Shown one piece after another: positions 33,615 through 47,087 of a stretch of 64,000 bases of DNA. Origin of the DNA: Acanthosepion pharaonis (taxonomy: Eukaryota > Mollusca > Cephalopoda > Sepiida > Sepiidae). Numbering within the stretch: the stretch's first letter is position 1; the number at the start of each line of letters is the position of its first letter. Below the pieces are notes generated by a model that saw only the letters and a list, made by a program, of their open reading frames with translations, did not search any database and was not told where the DNA came from. Both the position numbers and the translations under genes were made by a program. The DNA lies in assembly GCA_903632075.3 (NCBI GenBank), contig CAHIKZ030004296.1, positions 2,626,001 to 2,690,000 of the forward strand, read 5' to 3'.

Positions 33615-34114
33615 AGCCCAAACCCACTATATATCCTTATAATATGCAATCACTCCTTTTACGCCAACTTCATTCATTAATCCTCTACTTTGAGTGGCTC
33701 CCAGGATTTGCATTGAGTATAAAAGAATTTTAATTAAAGATTTTTAATTAAAGCCATTGAAGTAATTAGTAATATATTTTTTTTATCTATTATTAAAAAA
33801 ATGCTTCAATTATTTTTTAAATGTCTGAAGCGAATATTGTCAATTATTCGATTAACCATTTGGGCGTATCCTCAACTTTTTTGCTTCTATGACTACATTT
33901 CAATTGGTTGGCTTTCGGCCCTCATCTGTTGCATGTGAAAAAAATATATAGAAACTATTTCTACCGGCGTGCGCCAGATTGCCCAATTCACCTGATTCAC
34001 CTAAGAATCCCAGTAACTGTGTGTTTACCCGAGTAGATGCATACTTATGGCTGATACGAGATGGTCATTTTATCGAGTCGATATTTCTAGACTGGTTGCC
34101 AACCAAGGCTAAAA

Positions 34115-34463
34115 AATTCAGTCTGCCTTGTTATTCAACCCATTGCTTGGCGTGAGAGGATATTGTCTCGACTGTCGATTAGTTGTCCTACGGCTATTGT
34201 CTGAGATGGACGTTACACTAAGGAAGCGTATAAAAATTGTAACGTGGCAGCGAGCTAATCAAAGTACTATGGTCTTGCCCGGAAACTCTCCCGGGTTAAA
34301 TCCATTCGAGAATCTGTGATCAATCTGCAAGGAACGACTTTACGGAAAGGACATACGAAATATTAACATGTGCATTGGGTCAGGTTTCATTGGAAAATTG
34401 TGAAGAAAAAGTAAATAATATTGGAATTATTCGTTTTGTTTTAATCAATTTGCACAAGGTTGT
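34115..34463 (+). pseudogene. Tc1-like transposase fragment
   Basis: A plus-strand frame contains LPGNSPGLNPFENL, the Tc1 signature around the last catalytic region, followed by a stop and the C-terminal tail (ICKERLYGKDIRNIN). The 3' end, CAATTTGCACAAGGTTG followed by TA, matches the right end of the Tc1-like element at 5468-6009, so both belong to one family. The left end was not found. Confidence 0.75.
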
Positions 34464-34510
34464 ATATGTTTCTTTCCGGTTTCTTTATATAATGTGTTGT
34501 ATATGGCATT

Positions 34511-34690
34511 TCTATGTGGTATAATGGTTAACAAGCTTGTCTTGCTAAAGTAATTACAACTCATTAGTGATTGCATTTCTCACCAGTAGTTCAACACTTC
34601 CGGCCTTGTGCTACATCTAAGCTGCGTTTAGAAAATCATTTTTCGACCTTGTGCCACAATCTAAGCTTCGCTTAGAAAATCACTAAACAT
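34511..34690 (+). repeat. Possible tRNA-derived SINE with a duplicated block
   Basis: TGTGGTATAATGGTTAACAA resembles a tRNA 5' half with a pol III A box. Further on, CTTGTGCCAC(A)ATCTAAGC, then TTAGAAAATCA, occurs twice within 80 bases. No clear B box, so the call is tentative. Confidence 0.3.
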
Positions 34691-35164
34691 ATGTTATATA
34701 ACTGTGAAACAGAGACTCAAACATTTTCGGCTCAAGTTGAAACCTTCCAAAACAATATAATGCACACAACATCACAGACGTTAGACATATTGTAAATCAC
34801 AGCTGATAGACATATTGTAAATAACCGCTCTTAGAAATATAACCAATTTATTTACCTAAACACTACAATTAATATCCGTATCAAATCCTTCAAACTATAT
34901 GGACCTATTAAGAGATCTAGTGCAGGGCGATGACATAATTCGGTGGTTACCAATTAATGAGTAGAAGACAAGAAATAAGCTTGCATAAGAGAGTAATAAT
35001 TGATAGGAAATATTTTCCCTCAGTTCATAATCGAATCAATGAACCTTTTTTATGATTCTGTTTCTCCAAAAAAGCTAAAACGATTTTATTAAAGGCCGTA
35101 TTTGAAAAGCATTGAATTTGGCAATATTCTTCTGAATATTCAAATATAAAGAATAATTCTATGT

Positions 35165-36560
35165 CTTATTTGGAATTTATATAAGTTTTATATTGATAAT
35201 AATAATTTATATAGAAGTTTCATATTAACAACAGTGGTTTATACAAGTTTGATATTGACACTAATAATTTATATATAAGTTTCATTTTGACACTAATAAT
35301 TTATATATAAGTTTCATATTGACACTGACATCTTATATGTAAATTTCATATTAATACTAATAATTTATATATAAGTTTCATTTTTGACACTAATAATTTA
35401 TATATAAGTTTCATATTGAAACTAATATCTTATATGTAAGTTTCATATTAATACTAATAATTTATATATAAGTTTCATATTAAGATAAATAATTTACATA
35501 TATAAATTTTGTATTGATATTAATAATTTATATATAAGTTCCATACTGACAATAATGATTAATACAAGTTTTATATTGACACTAATAATTTATATAAATT
35601 TCATATTGATTAATAATTTACATAAATTTATATTGACAATAATAATTTATATATACAAATTTCATATTGACATTAATAATTTGTATATAAGTTTCATATT
35701 GATACTAATATTTTTATATGTAAGTTTCATATTAATAGTAATAATTTATATATGATTTATATTGGCACTAATAATTTATATAAATTTCTTATTGGCACTG
35801 ATAATTTATATTTAAATTTTATATCGATATTAATAATTTGTATATAAGTTTCATATTGACAATAATGATTCATACAAGTTTTATATTGACACTAATATTT
35901 TATATAAATTTCATATTGACACTAATAATTTATACATACAAATTTCATATCAACGTCAATAATGTATATATATATATATATGTTTTATATTGATAATAAT
36001 AAACTATATGTTTCATATTAACACTAATAATTTATTTATATTGTTTAATATTGATACTAATAACATATATATATATAAATTTTATATCGACATTAATAAT
36101 CTATGTATAAGTTTCATATTGAGACCAATATTTTATATGTATGTTTCATTTTAACACTTATAATTTATATAAATACCTTTTATATCGATATTAACAACTT
36201 ATATATGTTTCATATTGACAATAATGATTCATATAAGTTTTATATTGACATTAATAATTTATATAAATTTCATATTGGCACTAATAATTTATATAAATTT
36301 CACATTGACATTAATAATTTTATGTTTCATATTGATACTAATGATTTATATGGATTTCATATTAACACTAATAATTCATTTATAAGTTTCATATTGATAC
36401 TAATAATTTATATGTTTTATATTGACACTAATAATTTATATAAATTCATATTAACACTAATAATTTATTTATAAGTTTCATATTGATACTAATGATTTAT
36501 ATATGTATAAGATTCATATTGATAATAATTTATATTAATTTCATATCAACACTAATATTA
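35165..36560. repeat. A+T-rich degenerate minisatellite, about 1.4 kb
   Basis: The theme is TTTCATATTGACACTAATAA followed by TTTATATATAAG, with a loose period in the low thirties. Dozens of copies vary in length and sequence. Open frames full of Asn/Ile/Tyr arise from it and are not genes. Confidence 0.9.
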
Positions 36561-37585
36561 CCTTATTAACGTCTATTTTACAAGGCAATATGCATACTCG
36601 ATATCCTCGGGGCTTTCACTCGGACTAGACTGACCAATAAATTTTAATATAAAGTTTTCTCTTTAAAAAAAAAAGTCTGTTTAAGAACGTCGTGTCTATC
36701 TTCCTTATCATCGCAATATTTACTTATTACTTTCTCTAATATTCTGTTACTCTCTACCACGAGTGACTCCTGAGCCTTGCCTTGTATTGGGTGAAACTTA
36801 CTATAAAAAGAAACGTCAGTAGCCCAGTATTTAATGTTTCATATCACATCACTGACTGATTTCTCTAAAAACTTTGCTCGGGCGTCAACAGGACTTAAAC
36901 CATGAACTTTATGCCTGGCATTTTTAATCATTATAATTTAGCTTTTACATTGAGACTTATTAATATCTTAAAACATTCGACTGATATCTAATTGATAGTC
37001 CTCACTTGAAACAGTCACTTGAAGCACTATTTCTTGTTAATCGATGCTATGAGAAACTTTGTTGCTGGCCTTATCGTACAAAAGATATTCGTTTGTCCTT
37101 GACTGTCCACTTCTGATATTAAACATCTATCTCACTTTAGAGTTTCTAGCGGTAAAAAGAAAAAAAATGACCAATCACATGCTGAATTATTTTATATAAT
37201 AAATAGAATCTGTGTCAGGAAAATGTACATTAAATTGCTAGACGTTCGGACATTATGGCCGGCTGTTTAATAAAAATTCATTTTTATTTTAAATTAATAC
37301 AATTTTTGTAGATGTTCAAAAGCAAAATTTTAAAAATAATAATATTAACTTGTTTTAATTGTTTGTAATTTAATAACTTATATTGATAAATTTTAATAGT
37401 CTATGTTGATAAATTTTATTAGATTGTATCGATATGTTTTATAGGTAGTATTAATAATAAGTAATAATGCTGTAAACCGACAAGCTTTTTTGATTGGTTT
37501 GTTTTCTACGCCTTATCAACCTCTTGCAGGTTATTTAAAGCCAGAAAATATTTTTTGAGATAATAATGGTTTTAGTGATACAAGT
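36561..37585. other. Gene-free stretch
   Basis: A+T-rich sequence with no coding signal and no recognised element. Confidence 0.5.
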
Positions 37586-37592
37586 CTTACTA

Positions 37593-37838
37593 ATTAACCC
37601 ATAGCTGGGAGGAGAAGAGGTGGATTCATACCTTGACCAAGGTTATTTGCGCGTAAGTGAATATAACGAACCCAACGAGAATTTGAACTCAGCTCTCCGA
37701 TTAACAATTCCGAGCCCTTATCCATTACACCACCCGCACATCTAAGCTTACAGCACCTGGTATTCCCAAGCGGTCATCCATCGAGATACTGACCAGGCTC
37801 GACGTTGTTTAACTTCAGTGGTTGTACGGGAACCGGTC
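37593..37838 (-). repeat. SINE with 5S-like head, reversed
   Basis: On the minus strand, from 37838 down: CCGGTTCCCGTACAACCACT and AAGTTAAACAACGTCGAGCC of a 5S-like head. Next is TGACCGCTTGGGAATACCAG. Then comes the tRNA-like part (GCGGGTGGTGTAATGGATAA; GAGTTCAAATTC) and the family tail (TTATATTCACTTACGCGC, CCCAGCTATGGGTTAATTAG). The distal hairpin part is missing. Confidence 0.85.
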
Positions 37839-37859
37839 TGAGAAGCTTTGAAGTTGATA

Positions 37860-38310
37860 ATGAATTCATAAAATGTAAGGTGCTGTACTGATAAACTTTG
37901 ATGGGGGTGTATTAGTAATAGGCTATATTAATAAGCTTTAATAGGTTCTGTTGATAAACTTTAATGACTTACATTTTAATTAGCTGTATTGAGAAGATTT
38001 AAGAGCTTATATGAATAAAAATTTAATGTATTGATACATTTTATTGTATTGCATTGATAACATCAATGGATTATATTAATGGGTTGTGTTGATAAACTGT
38101 AATGGGTTGTACTGATAAATTTAATGGGATGTAGTGATAAAAATTAATGGGATATAGTGATAAAAATTAATGGGATATAGTGATAAAATTTAATGGATTT
38201 TATTGATACAATTTAATGAGTTCTATTGATAATTTTAATGGACTGTAGTGATAACATTTAATGGGTTTTATTGATACAATTTAATGGGTTATATTGATAA
38301 ATTCAAAGGA
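37860..38310. repeat. Degenerate short tandem repeat (GATAAA.TTTAATGGG.T theme)
   Basis: About fifteen loosely repeated units of 25-30 bases, for example ATAGTGATAAAAATTAATGG three times near 38135-38185. Confidence 0.75.
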
Positions 38311-39340
38311 AAAAATGGATATTAATTGCTAATCGTTTTCATGAACGAATGATTTCCAAGCCTTTATGACCAACAAAAGAAAAAAATTAACCAATGCATC
38401 TGGGACCTGTTTCCGCTATTTTCAACTTGATATATTCTTTCGTGTGTTTACACACTACACCTGAAACATTAAAAATAAAAACACAAAAATATCTAACACT
38501 TCAATTAAAATCATTTTTGCGTTTTTTTGTTTTTTGTTTTTTTTTTGCAGGAATAATTTGAACATGTTCCAATTTAATTTTATTCTGACAAGTTCCATTT
38601 TAAATGACATTTCAGTGTTAAAAATAGTTTATAAAACATTTGGTAGATAAATATAGCAAAATAAACACAATTTATAATATCTGAAAAATATCGATTTTCA
38701 TTTTTTTATCAGCGATTACGTCCAAATTCAGAAAGTTTAAAAACTTTTACTGAAAAACTTTTGTCATGGACATTTCAAATATTTCAGTTAAATAAAAATT
38801 TAAAGATTAATGACTTAATAGACATTGCTTTGTTATATTAATCAATTTATCAACGTAACTAGATGAATATCAGGACAAATTATACATAAAGTCTGTTCCA
38901 GAAGAACGATTTGTTTGAAGGAGGAGTTTTTCTTGACGAATCGGCTGAACATTCTGGGCTGTAAAATGGTCCTCCAAATTTTACTTGAATTGGTTTATGA
39001 TGTGTCTTTGAGGCACGTTTTGCTATGATTTTTGGTATTTACATAAACGCATCCGTCCATCCGTTTTTTTTCGGGGGATCATAACAATAAACGGTCATAA
39101 GAATACGATTCCAGAAATGCCACTTGAAGGATCAGTGGATTTCCAGGTTTTGTTCTTATAATAGTTTCTTCTACCACAATTAAAATGCAGCCGATATATA
39201 TTTTTTTTTATATAAACGCATGTTTGATTTTTTGTTATATATATATAGAGAGATATCAAGGACAGGAAAAGGAAGTAATTTTATTTCAAATTATTATATT
39301 TTACTGTATCATTGTAATAACTTTTCTCACTTTCTGCACA
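38311..39340. other. Gene-free stretch
   Basis: No coding signal; T-rich tract at about 38520-38548. Nothing recognised. Confidence 0.5.
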
Positions 39341-39344
39341 AACA

Positions 39345-40800
<1,456 letters not shown>

Positions 40801-40806
40801 TACATA

Positions 40807-40844
<38 letters not shown>

Positions 40845-41094
40845 TTAAGGTATGTTATATTTATTGGTTAAAGTGCTCCATATCAGTGGCAGAGCGTATG
40901 TAAATATAAAACTAGACATTAAAGTCAACGCCAAGTGCCTCTGGGTGTTGACTTCAATAAATATGTTATGTGTGTGTGTGAATGTGTGTGTGTGTGTGTA
41001 CATTAATGTATATTTGAGCAGCAACCTTACTTTCAAACATCTTTTATTAAATGCGTCCGAACAATGTAAATAGTGTAAATAATAACTCATCTCA

Positions 41095-41097
<3 letters not shown>

Positions 41098-41163
<66 letters not shown>

Positions 41164-41265
41164 TATCAAGCTTTGTTTCATTCTCTAGCGAAATGTTTGG
41201 AATCTTTTGGGTGATTCCAAAAATTTCGCTTGAGGATGAAACAGAGCTTGATACTTAATTCAATT
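41098..41265. repeat. (TA)n tract followed by a long palindrome
   Basis: After (TA)n (41098-41156), the segment 41164-41262 folds on itself. ATCAAGCTTTGTTTCAT pairs with ATGAAACAGAGCTTGAT, and further in AGCGAAA and TTGGAATC pair with TTTCGCT and GATTCCAA around a short loop. The stem is about 40 bases with a few mismatches. The right half and the following 200 bases (GATTTTGAAACATGAGAACT region) have a diverged copy at 51468-51690. Confidence 0.85.
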
Positions 41266-41486
41266 AAATTTTAATAATTATATTGAGTTTTGGCTCTTGA
41301 TTTTGAAACATGAGAACTCTTATGTAGCGAAGGAATCATACTTTTTTAAAATAATTATAATTTAGGGTCTACATTTGTATTGAGCACTGTTTTTTTGGTT
41401 TTGGGTTTTTTTAAATAAAAAAAATACTAAAAAACTTCGGATTATTTACCTAACGTGTTCTTTCCTATTTTTCAACATATCTGCAC

Positions 41487-41615
<129 letters not shown>

Positions 41616-42289
41616 CAAACAAAATTAAATGTTCTATTCAACATATCTTCCCCGACACGGAGTTTCGTGCATACGGTATCCACTCGTCTGTGGTTTTATG
41701 GTAAAATTGAACTTACTCGTGATATTGTACACTTGAATGACAAAAACTGCTTGCCTTAAAAGGCTTATCCTACACCGGCCGATCGTTATTTTCTTGTTTT
41801 TCCTTTGTATTTTTTGGTTCTTTTCTTTTTAAAAACTCGGTCTTTGATATATAGGTATATAGGAATCTCTGAATCTGTGTATGTATGTGTACACTATGAT
41901 TTCATACGACGGTCTTGCAATAGGATGATTTATTCCTTATCGAAACTCTGAACAAAAACTTCTTGAAATGAGTCGCATATACCGAGAGATATACTAAAAA
42001 CTAGTCTTTTAAATAGAAAATTCCTGAATTGCTTCAAACTTTGGACCTTCTTGATTTACGAGATTAGACGGAAGAAAAGATTTACCAAAATCGGAAAAAG
42101 AAAAAAAAGAAATATAATAGAAAAGAGAGAAGATAACGTTTAATGGTTGCTTCCGTAAAATAGAAAACATTGTCTGTTTTTTAATCTTTCTATTTGTACC
42201 CTCCTCTTTAAATAATTAACATAGTTCTGATTCTTATTTTAATATTTTATTAATGTTGCTAAGCTCAAATATTTAACGATGCAATAAGA

Positions 42290-42700
42290 GACTTTCCTCG
42301 GGTACTCTATAGCCGTGGAACTCTCAAGGAGCTTATTCAATCATTAAGAATTATGATTCAGAGACGGATACGCAATGTAATTGGCCCTGATCTGGCATCT
42401 CGTTTACATTCGCTTTCTCACAGACCTGCCGTCGCTTCCCTCTGTCTTTTCTACAAATACGTTCACGGTACCTGCTCCGATGCTAGTTCCCAAACTGCAT
42501 GAATTTAAACGTGCTACTAGGTTGGCATTTCAGTCCCACCCTTTCACTGTCGAAACGGTTAAATGTAGCCGTCTCTTCTACTCCAATAGCTGCATGTCAC
42601 GCACTTCCCGTCTGTGGAACTCCCTTCCTGTTACTTGCTTCCCTGATAGATATAATCTCCAAATATCCAAAAGCAATGTCAAAAATAGGAAGACCTTGAT
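42290..42700 (+). pseudogene. LINE polymerase C-terminal fragment
   Basis: Plus-strand frames read QRRIRNVIGPDLASRLHSLS, then RPAVASLCLFYKYVHGTCSD. A shift leads to LHEFKRATRLAFQSHPFTVE and SRTSRLWNSLPVTCFPDRYN. The WNSLP..CFP..YNL motif is the usual end of CR1/jockey-like LINE polymerases. The 325-residue open frame that continues past it is LINE tail fused by chance to Leu/Phe/Ser translation of the pyrimidine tract. Confidence 0.85.
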
Positions 42701-42929
42701 AGTTTCACTGATATTTTCTCGTTCTTTTATTATTATTTTTTCCCTAAAAGCAATTTTTTATTTAAGTCAGTTATTTATTTTTCTCTTTGTTTTCCCAAAT
42801 TTGATTTCCTACAATATATTTTGTTTATTTTTTCTTTTGTGTGGCTTTCTGTTATTTTCGGCGAAATTCATTCAGGAATTCATTTATTCGCTTTTGTCTA
42901 TATCACTTTGCACTCCCGCCTTTTTTATC

Positions 42930-43720
42930 ATTAAAATTCTCTTTCCCTCTCTCTATTATTGTATTTCTATTTCTCTCTCTCTCTCTCTCATTCTTTCTTT
43001 TTCTTTCTTTCTGTATATCTATGTTTCTTTCTTTCTTTCTTTCATTTCCTTTTTCTTTTACATCTTTCTCTTTATATTGCTCCATAGAACATTTATCGAA
43101 GCATTTCCCATTTTTCTAAAATATATTTTCTTTCTTTCTTACTATTTCCCTTATTTATTTATTTTTCTTTTTATTTACAACGATCATATTAATTCTCTTT
43201 TTCTACTTTCCACTTTATCTCTCTCTCTTTTTATTCTTCAATCTATTTTTCCTCTTTCTCTTCCACTTTCTTTTCCTCTTTCTCTAATCTTTTGTTGCTC
43301 TTCTTCTTGTTTCTTTTTTCCATCTTTCTGTTTATATTCAAACATTTCCCATTTTTAGAGAAAAAAAAATGAGTCAATGCATTTTTCTTCTTTCGCTGTC
43401 TCTTTCCTTTTTATTTCCTTTCCTTTTTCTCCTTTCCTGCGATCGTCATAATTCCCTTTCCACTTCCCCTCCCCTTTCTCTCTTTATTCCCCAATCTCCT
43501 TTCTTCTTCCTCTTCCTATATTCCTCTCTTTCTCTTCGTTTTTCTGCTCTTTTTTCCTCCTTTCTCTTTATATTTATTTCCTAATCTCTTTTATCGTTTC
43601 CTATTTTTGTTAAAAATGGCTGCCTGTTTTCTGTTTGTTTGTTTTTTTTTTTGTTTTTTTTTTCACGGTCTCTTTCCTCTTTATTTATTTACTTTTCTCC
43701 CCACCCCCGCTTTACTGCGA
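42930..43720. repeat. Long pyrimidine-rich tract
   Basis: About 0.8 kb in which the plus strand is overwhelmingly C and T, with TTTCTTTC, CTCTCT and CTTCCT runs. It lies just past the 3' end of the minus-strand exon at 43916-45232 and may include its 3' untranslated region as a purine-rich RNA. A possible AATAAA (minus strand, 43684-43689) lies about 230 bases past the stop codon. Confidence 0.75.
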
Positions 43721-43915
43721 TCAATTCTCTTTCATTAAAAGATATTTGCATATCCGACAATTCTGTTATCATGTCTCTCGAAGTGTCTGCATTGTTACGA
43801 GACTGTTTGCTTAATAGTTAATTTAACTGTAACGTTTACTGCTTAATACACATTTTCTCATTGATAGCCAGGTTTCCCAAACATACGTCGTCTGCTCTGT
43901 CATTTTCAACGTCGA

Positions 43916-45232
43916 CTACAAATGTGTCGCCATTATCTGGATGGGGGGCGGTGGTGGTGGTGGTGGCGGTGGTGGCGGTGATGAAGGCACGGATGTAGAA
44001 GGGGTCTCTACTGTGGATGATGACGGCAACTGCGGTGGAGGCGGTGGCGGAGGCGGTGGCTGGGGCGGCGTCGGTGGTGATGCGTTTTCTTTGAGAGTAG
44101 CGACCGGCGACTGAGTCGACGGTGATGTCGACGGTTTCGACTGTGGCATTTGTGGCGGGGAAGATATCAGACTCTCCAGGTGTGATTTAAATTCCTCCCT
44201 TGATGAAATCGGGCGAATGGTTGGCTGCAACGCTTCGGAAGCCCATTCGGGCAAGGTATTATCTTCATCAGCGTCAGTTGTCGACTCATTGTTTGGCACG
44301 ATGACGCTGTCTGAGTCGCCTTCGTCAGTGGTACCAGTGTTTTTCAGGGGCTCCTCAGTTTGGAAGGATACTCCTTTTGAGGGCGATTCAAACAAGGCTG
44401 GCTTTTCGTTGACGTTCTCTATAAAGTCAGGCGTTAGAAGAAACTCACTGATCTCTGATTCCAGTTGACCATTTGTTTCTGGCGCTGCCCAGGTACTTTC
44501 TTTAGCCTCGCACTGGCTTTGCGCATCATCCACGATATAGTCCGGTGCTGGTATTTCTGGCACAAGCTCTAAATTAACGTCTTTGATCACTCCTGAAGAT
44601 GTCTTTGTTGTTGTGTCTGATTCGTTCTTACGGAGTTCCTCAGAAAAAGCGTTGTGTGTCTCAGACGCACCTGACGTGGAACGATCTGTTGTGTTTATGC
44701 TGTTAGTGCCTGTGGAGTCATTTTTCCCGATGTCCCCATCACTGGCTGTCTCTTCATCAATTCCAGTCTTATGTAGATCTTCAATTGCCAGGTAGATTCC
44801 GGAATAACTCAGATTCATATTCTCGTATTCGTTCGTTTTGTGGTCACCGTGTGACGACCTTGGGTGGACATCGTTGTCTTCTGTCGATGTTGCGCTCATC
44901 TTGTCGTCTCCGCCCTCTCCGCCAACTTTAGGGAGAGTATCCGGTACAAATCCGTGATTTACGAAGCCGTTCTCGACCATCTCCTCACGTGCCCCGCCAA
45001 TCTCTTTCAGACTCTTTCGCGACAGAAGTGAATTTGTCGTTTGTATAATAACACTGGCACCAACCGGCTTGTCGCTATTGGCTTTCAAATTGTCCATACT
45101 GCTTGGCAGCTGTGCTTTTCGAATCTTTATAACAATGACAACGATACATAGAATAAGTGCCCCGACGATTACCGCCAACGGAATAAGGACACCATAAAAG
45201 ACATCGGCCGGATAACCTTCAATCATGGAATC
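43916..45232 (-). CDS. Terminal coding exon of an unknown single-pass membrane protein
   Basis: A splice acceptor (TTTTCTTTCTTCCAG, minus strand) ends at 45233, and the frame is open from the first exon base (D-S-M-I-E-G). It ends at TAG at 43916-43918, giving 438 residues. Residues 13-35 are a strong transmembrane helix (FYGVLIPLAVIVGALILC...), then basic KIRK, so the short N-terminal part should be outside and the rest cytoplasmic. Tail features are YENM (Y136), an ITIM-like LSYSGI (Y143) and YLAI (Y147). Long acidic Ser/Thr-rich stretches and a C-terminal proline-rich region with two runs of 9-12 prolines follow. Codon usage is balanced, unlike the A+T-rich surroundings. I do not recognise the family. 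It may belong to an adhesion or immune-type receptor; earlier exons were not identified. Confidence 0.82.
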   Translation of the reverse strand, partial: DSMIEGYPADVFYGVLIPLAVIVGALILCIVVIVIKIRKAQLPSSMDNLKANSDKPVGASVIIQTTNSLLSRKSLKEIGGAREEMVENGFVNHGFVPDTLPKVGGEGGDDKMSATSTEDNDVHPRSSHGDHKTNEYENMNLSYSGIYLAIEDLHKTGIDEETASDGDIGKNDSTGTNSINTTDRSTSGASETHNAFSEELRKNESDTTTKTSSGVIKDVNLELVPEIPAPDYIVDDAQSQCEAKESTWAAPETNGQLESEISEFLLTPDFIENVNEKPALFESPSKGVSFQTEEPLKNTGTTDEGDSDSVIVPNNESTTDADEDNTLPEWASEALQPTIRPISSREEFKSHLESLISSPPQMPQSKPSTSPSTQSPVATLKENASPPTPPQPPPPPPPPPQLPSSSTVETPSTSVPSSPPPPPPPPPPPPIQIMATHL

Positions 45233-45362
45233 CTGGAAGAAAGAAAATATGAAATCAAAACAAAGTATAACTATTGAATGTTAACATAAATACTTCATAG
45301 CCATCAACAAATCAAATACATTCACGTAGATCGTTATATTTCCCTCATTTTCACCTGACAGT

Positions 45363-45910
45363 TTCAATGGTTCCCAAACGGCGAGGCGCGCCTCATAGGC
45401 ACGGCGGGAGAAGATAGCGGGTGAAGCGAAATGATTTAAAGACAATCAAAGATTTAGAAACAGTTTTAAAAATTCATATGCCAAAATTAAATATGATTTC
45501 AAAATTTAAAATATTATCATAGATTACTTGTAATTGCATGCATGAATTACAGTATAAGTAGTTATAAATCATTATTGAACGATTTTATCAGTGATATTTT
45601 TTTGCATTATATTAAGTATTAGGAATATAGTGACTAGAGTCTGCAAACCGGAGAAGAGAGTTATCAATGATAATGTTCTGACTTCGAATCTGTGATTATC
45701 TCCCTTTAACCGTCTCTCTGGATCTTCTTTGCCTTATGGCAGCTTGCACATTTTGAGTTCTGGATTTTCAGTTCTGACAAATACCAAAAAACAAAAAAAG
45801 GGAAAGGCTTCTTAGTGTTGATGAGGAGATGAGAGTTTGCTTACCTCAAATTAGGACTAAGAGACTACTTTCCAAAAACAAGCTCATACTAATCATATTA
45901 TAAATTATTG

Positions 45911-45964
<54 letters not shown>

Positions 45965-46228
45965 TTTGCATAATTATCAGGCATTTTTGTAGGCGAGTTA
46001 TTGTGTATAAAAATTGCTGTTTTATTTACTTTTTTTTAATACAAATATTATTTTATTTTCAGGTTATAAAAATGCATGTCGATAATCATACGGCCCGGAA
46101 AAATCATTTAAAAACCTTATTGTTAAATTTTTATGTTTCTTTTTCATAATAAATTTTGTTTAAATGCACCAACCCAATATAATATAATATAATTTAATAT
46201 AATATAATTTAATATAATATACATGTTA

Positions 46229-46291
<63 letters not shown>

Positions 46292-46584
46292 TTTATTATA
46301 TTATATTTTATTATATGTATGTTACATTATATTATATATATTATATTATAATATATATATTAATATATATTATATATATATTAATAGTGTTTAAGCCTTT
46401 TTATTATATCCTTATTCTGTCCTGGACATTGAGTTCTACCTGGATTCTATCCTCTCGGAATTTTTTATTCAAAAAAATACATATATGTGTATGCACCTAT
46501 GTATATATACCTATATATTTTGCATATGTGCGTGTATATTTACCACTAAATATCTATCTACCTATCTATCTATCTATCTATCTA

Positions 46585-46630
<46 letters not shown>

Positions 46631-46740
46631 TTAACACAGTATTATTTGTTTTGTTTTTTTATGTACTTTTTAAGACATTGGTGAGGCGCGAGCACATGAA
46701 AATTCGGCCCAGCGAAATAAAAATTGAAAATCACTAGTTT
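45363..46740. mobile_element. Possible hAT-like non-autonomous element
   Basis: The left end (AATGGTTCCCAAAC followed by GCGAGGCGCGCCTCATAGG) resembles hAT ends. The right end, read in reverse (AGTGATTTTCAATTTTTATT, then GCTCGCGCCTCACC), resembles the opposite end. The interior is A+T-rich with (TA)n at 45918-45961 and no transposase. Ends and target duplication are unproven. Confidence 0.35.
45918..46400. repeat. (TA)n and (AATAT)n-like low-complexity region
   Basis: A pure TA tract at 45918-45961. From 46175 to 46400, ATATA and TTATATTATA repeats include (TA)n at 46242-46287. A (CTAT)n-(TA)n run follows at about 46553-46625. Confidence 0.9.
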
Positions 46741-47087
46741 AAATTGACTCAGTTGTGAGAAGTAAAGATATTGTTCACAATATGGACAAATCTAGCGAAA
46801 CAGGTTCAGTTAATTTCTATTCTACTTTTTGTTTATGTATCCGAATTCTTCCGTAACTTTGACAGCTACATTGATTTTTTTTTTATTGATGCACATTTTC
46901 TTCAAACAGTGAATTTTTCACATTTCCTGTTTTAAACCAAATAAAATCATAACCGTCCTTGTTTAAATCAATTGTGGATTGTCATGTCTCCTTGGGGAAA
47001 GTTAATGTAGTTATTTCCTATTATTTTCCGTCTCCAATAGTGGTTGCCGCACAAGGCTAGAAACCCAAGTCAGCAAATATGGACAAA

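Noticed and set aside
42381..43358. 325-residue plus-strand open frame
   Set aside because: LINE tail joined by chance to translation of a pyrimidine tract.
44217..44795. Plus-strand open frames inside the 43.9-45.2 kb exon
   Set aside because: Shadows of the minus-strand exon, which has splice acceptor, membrane helix and ordered motifs.
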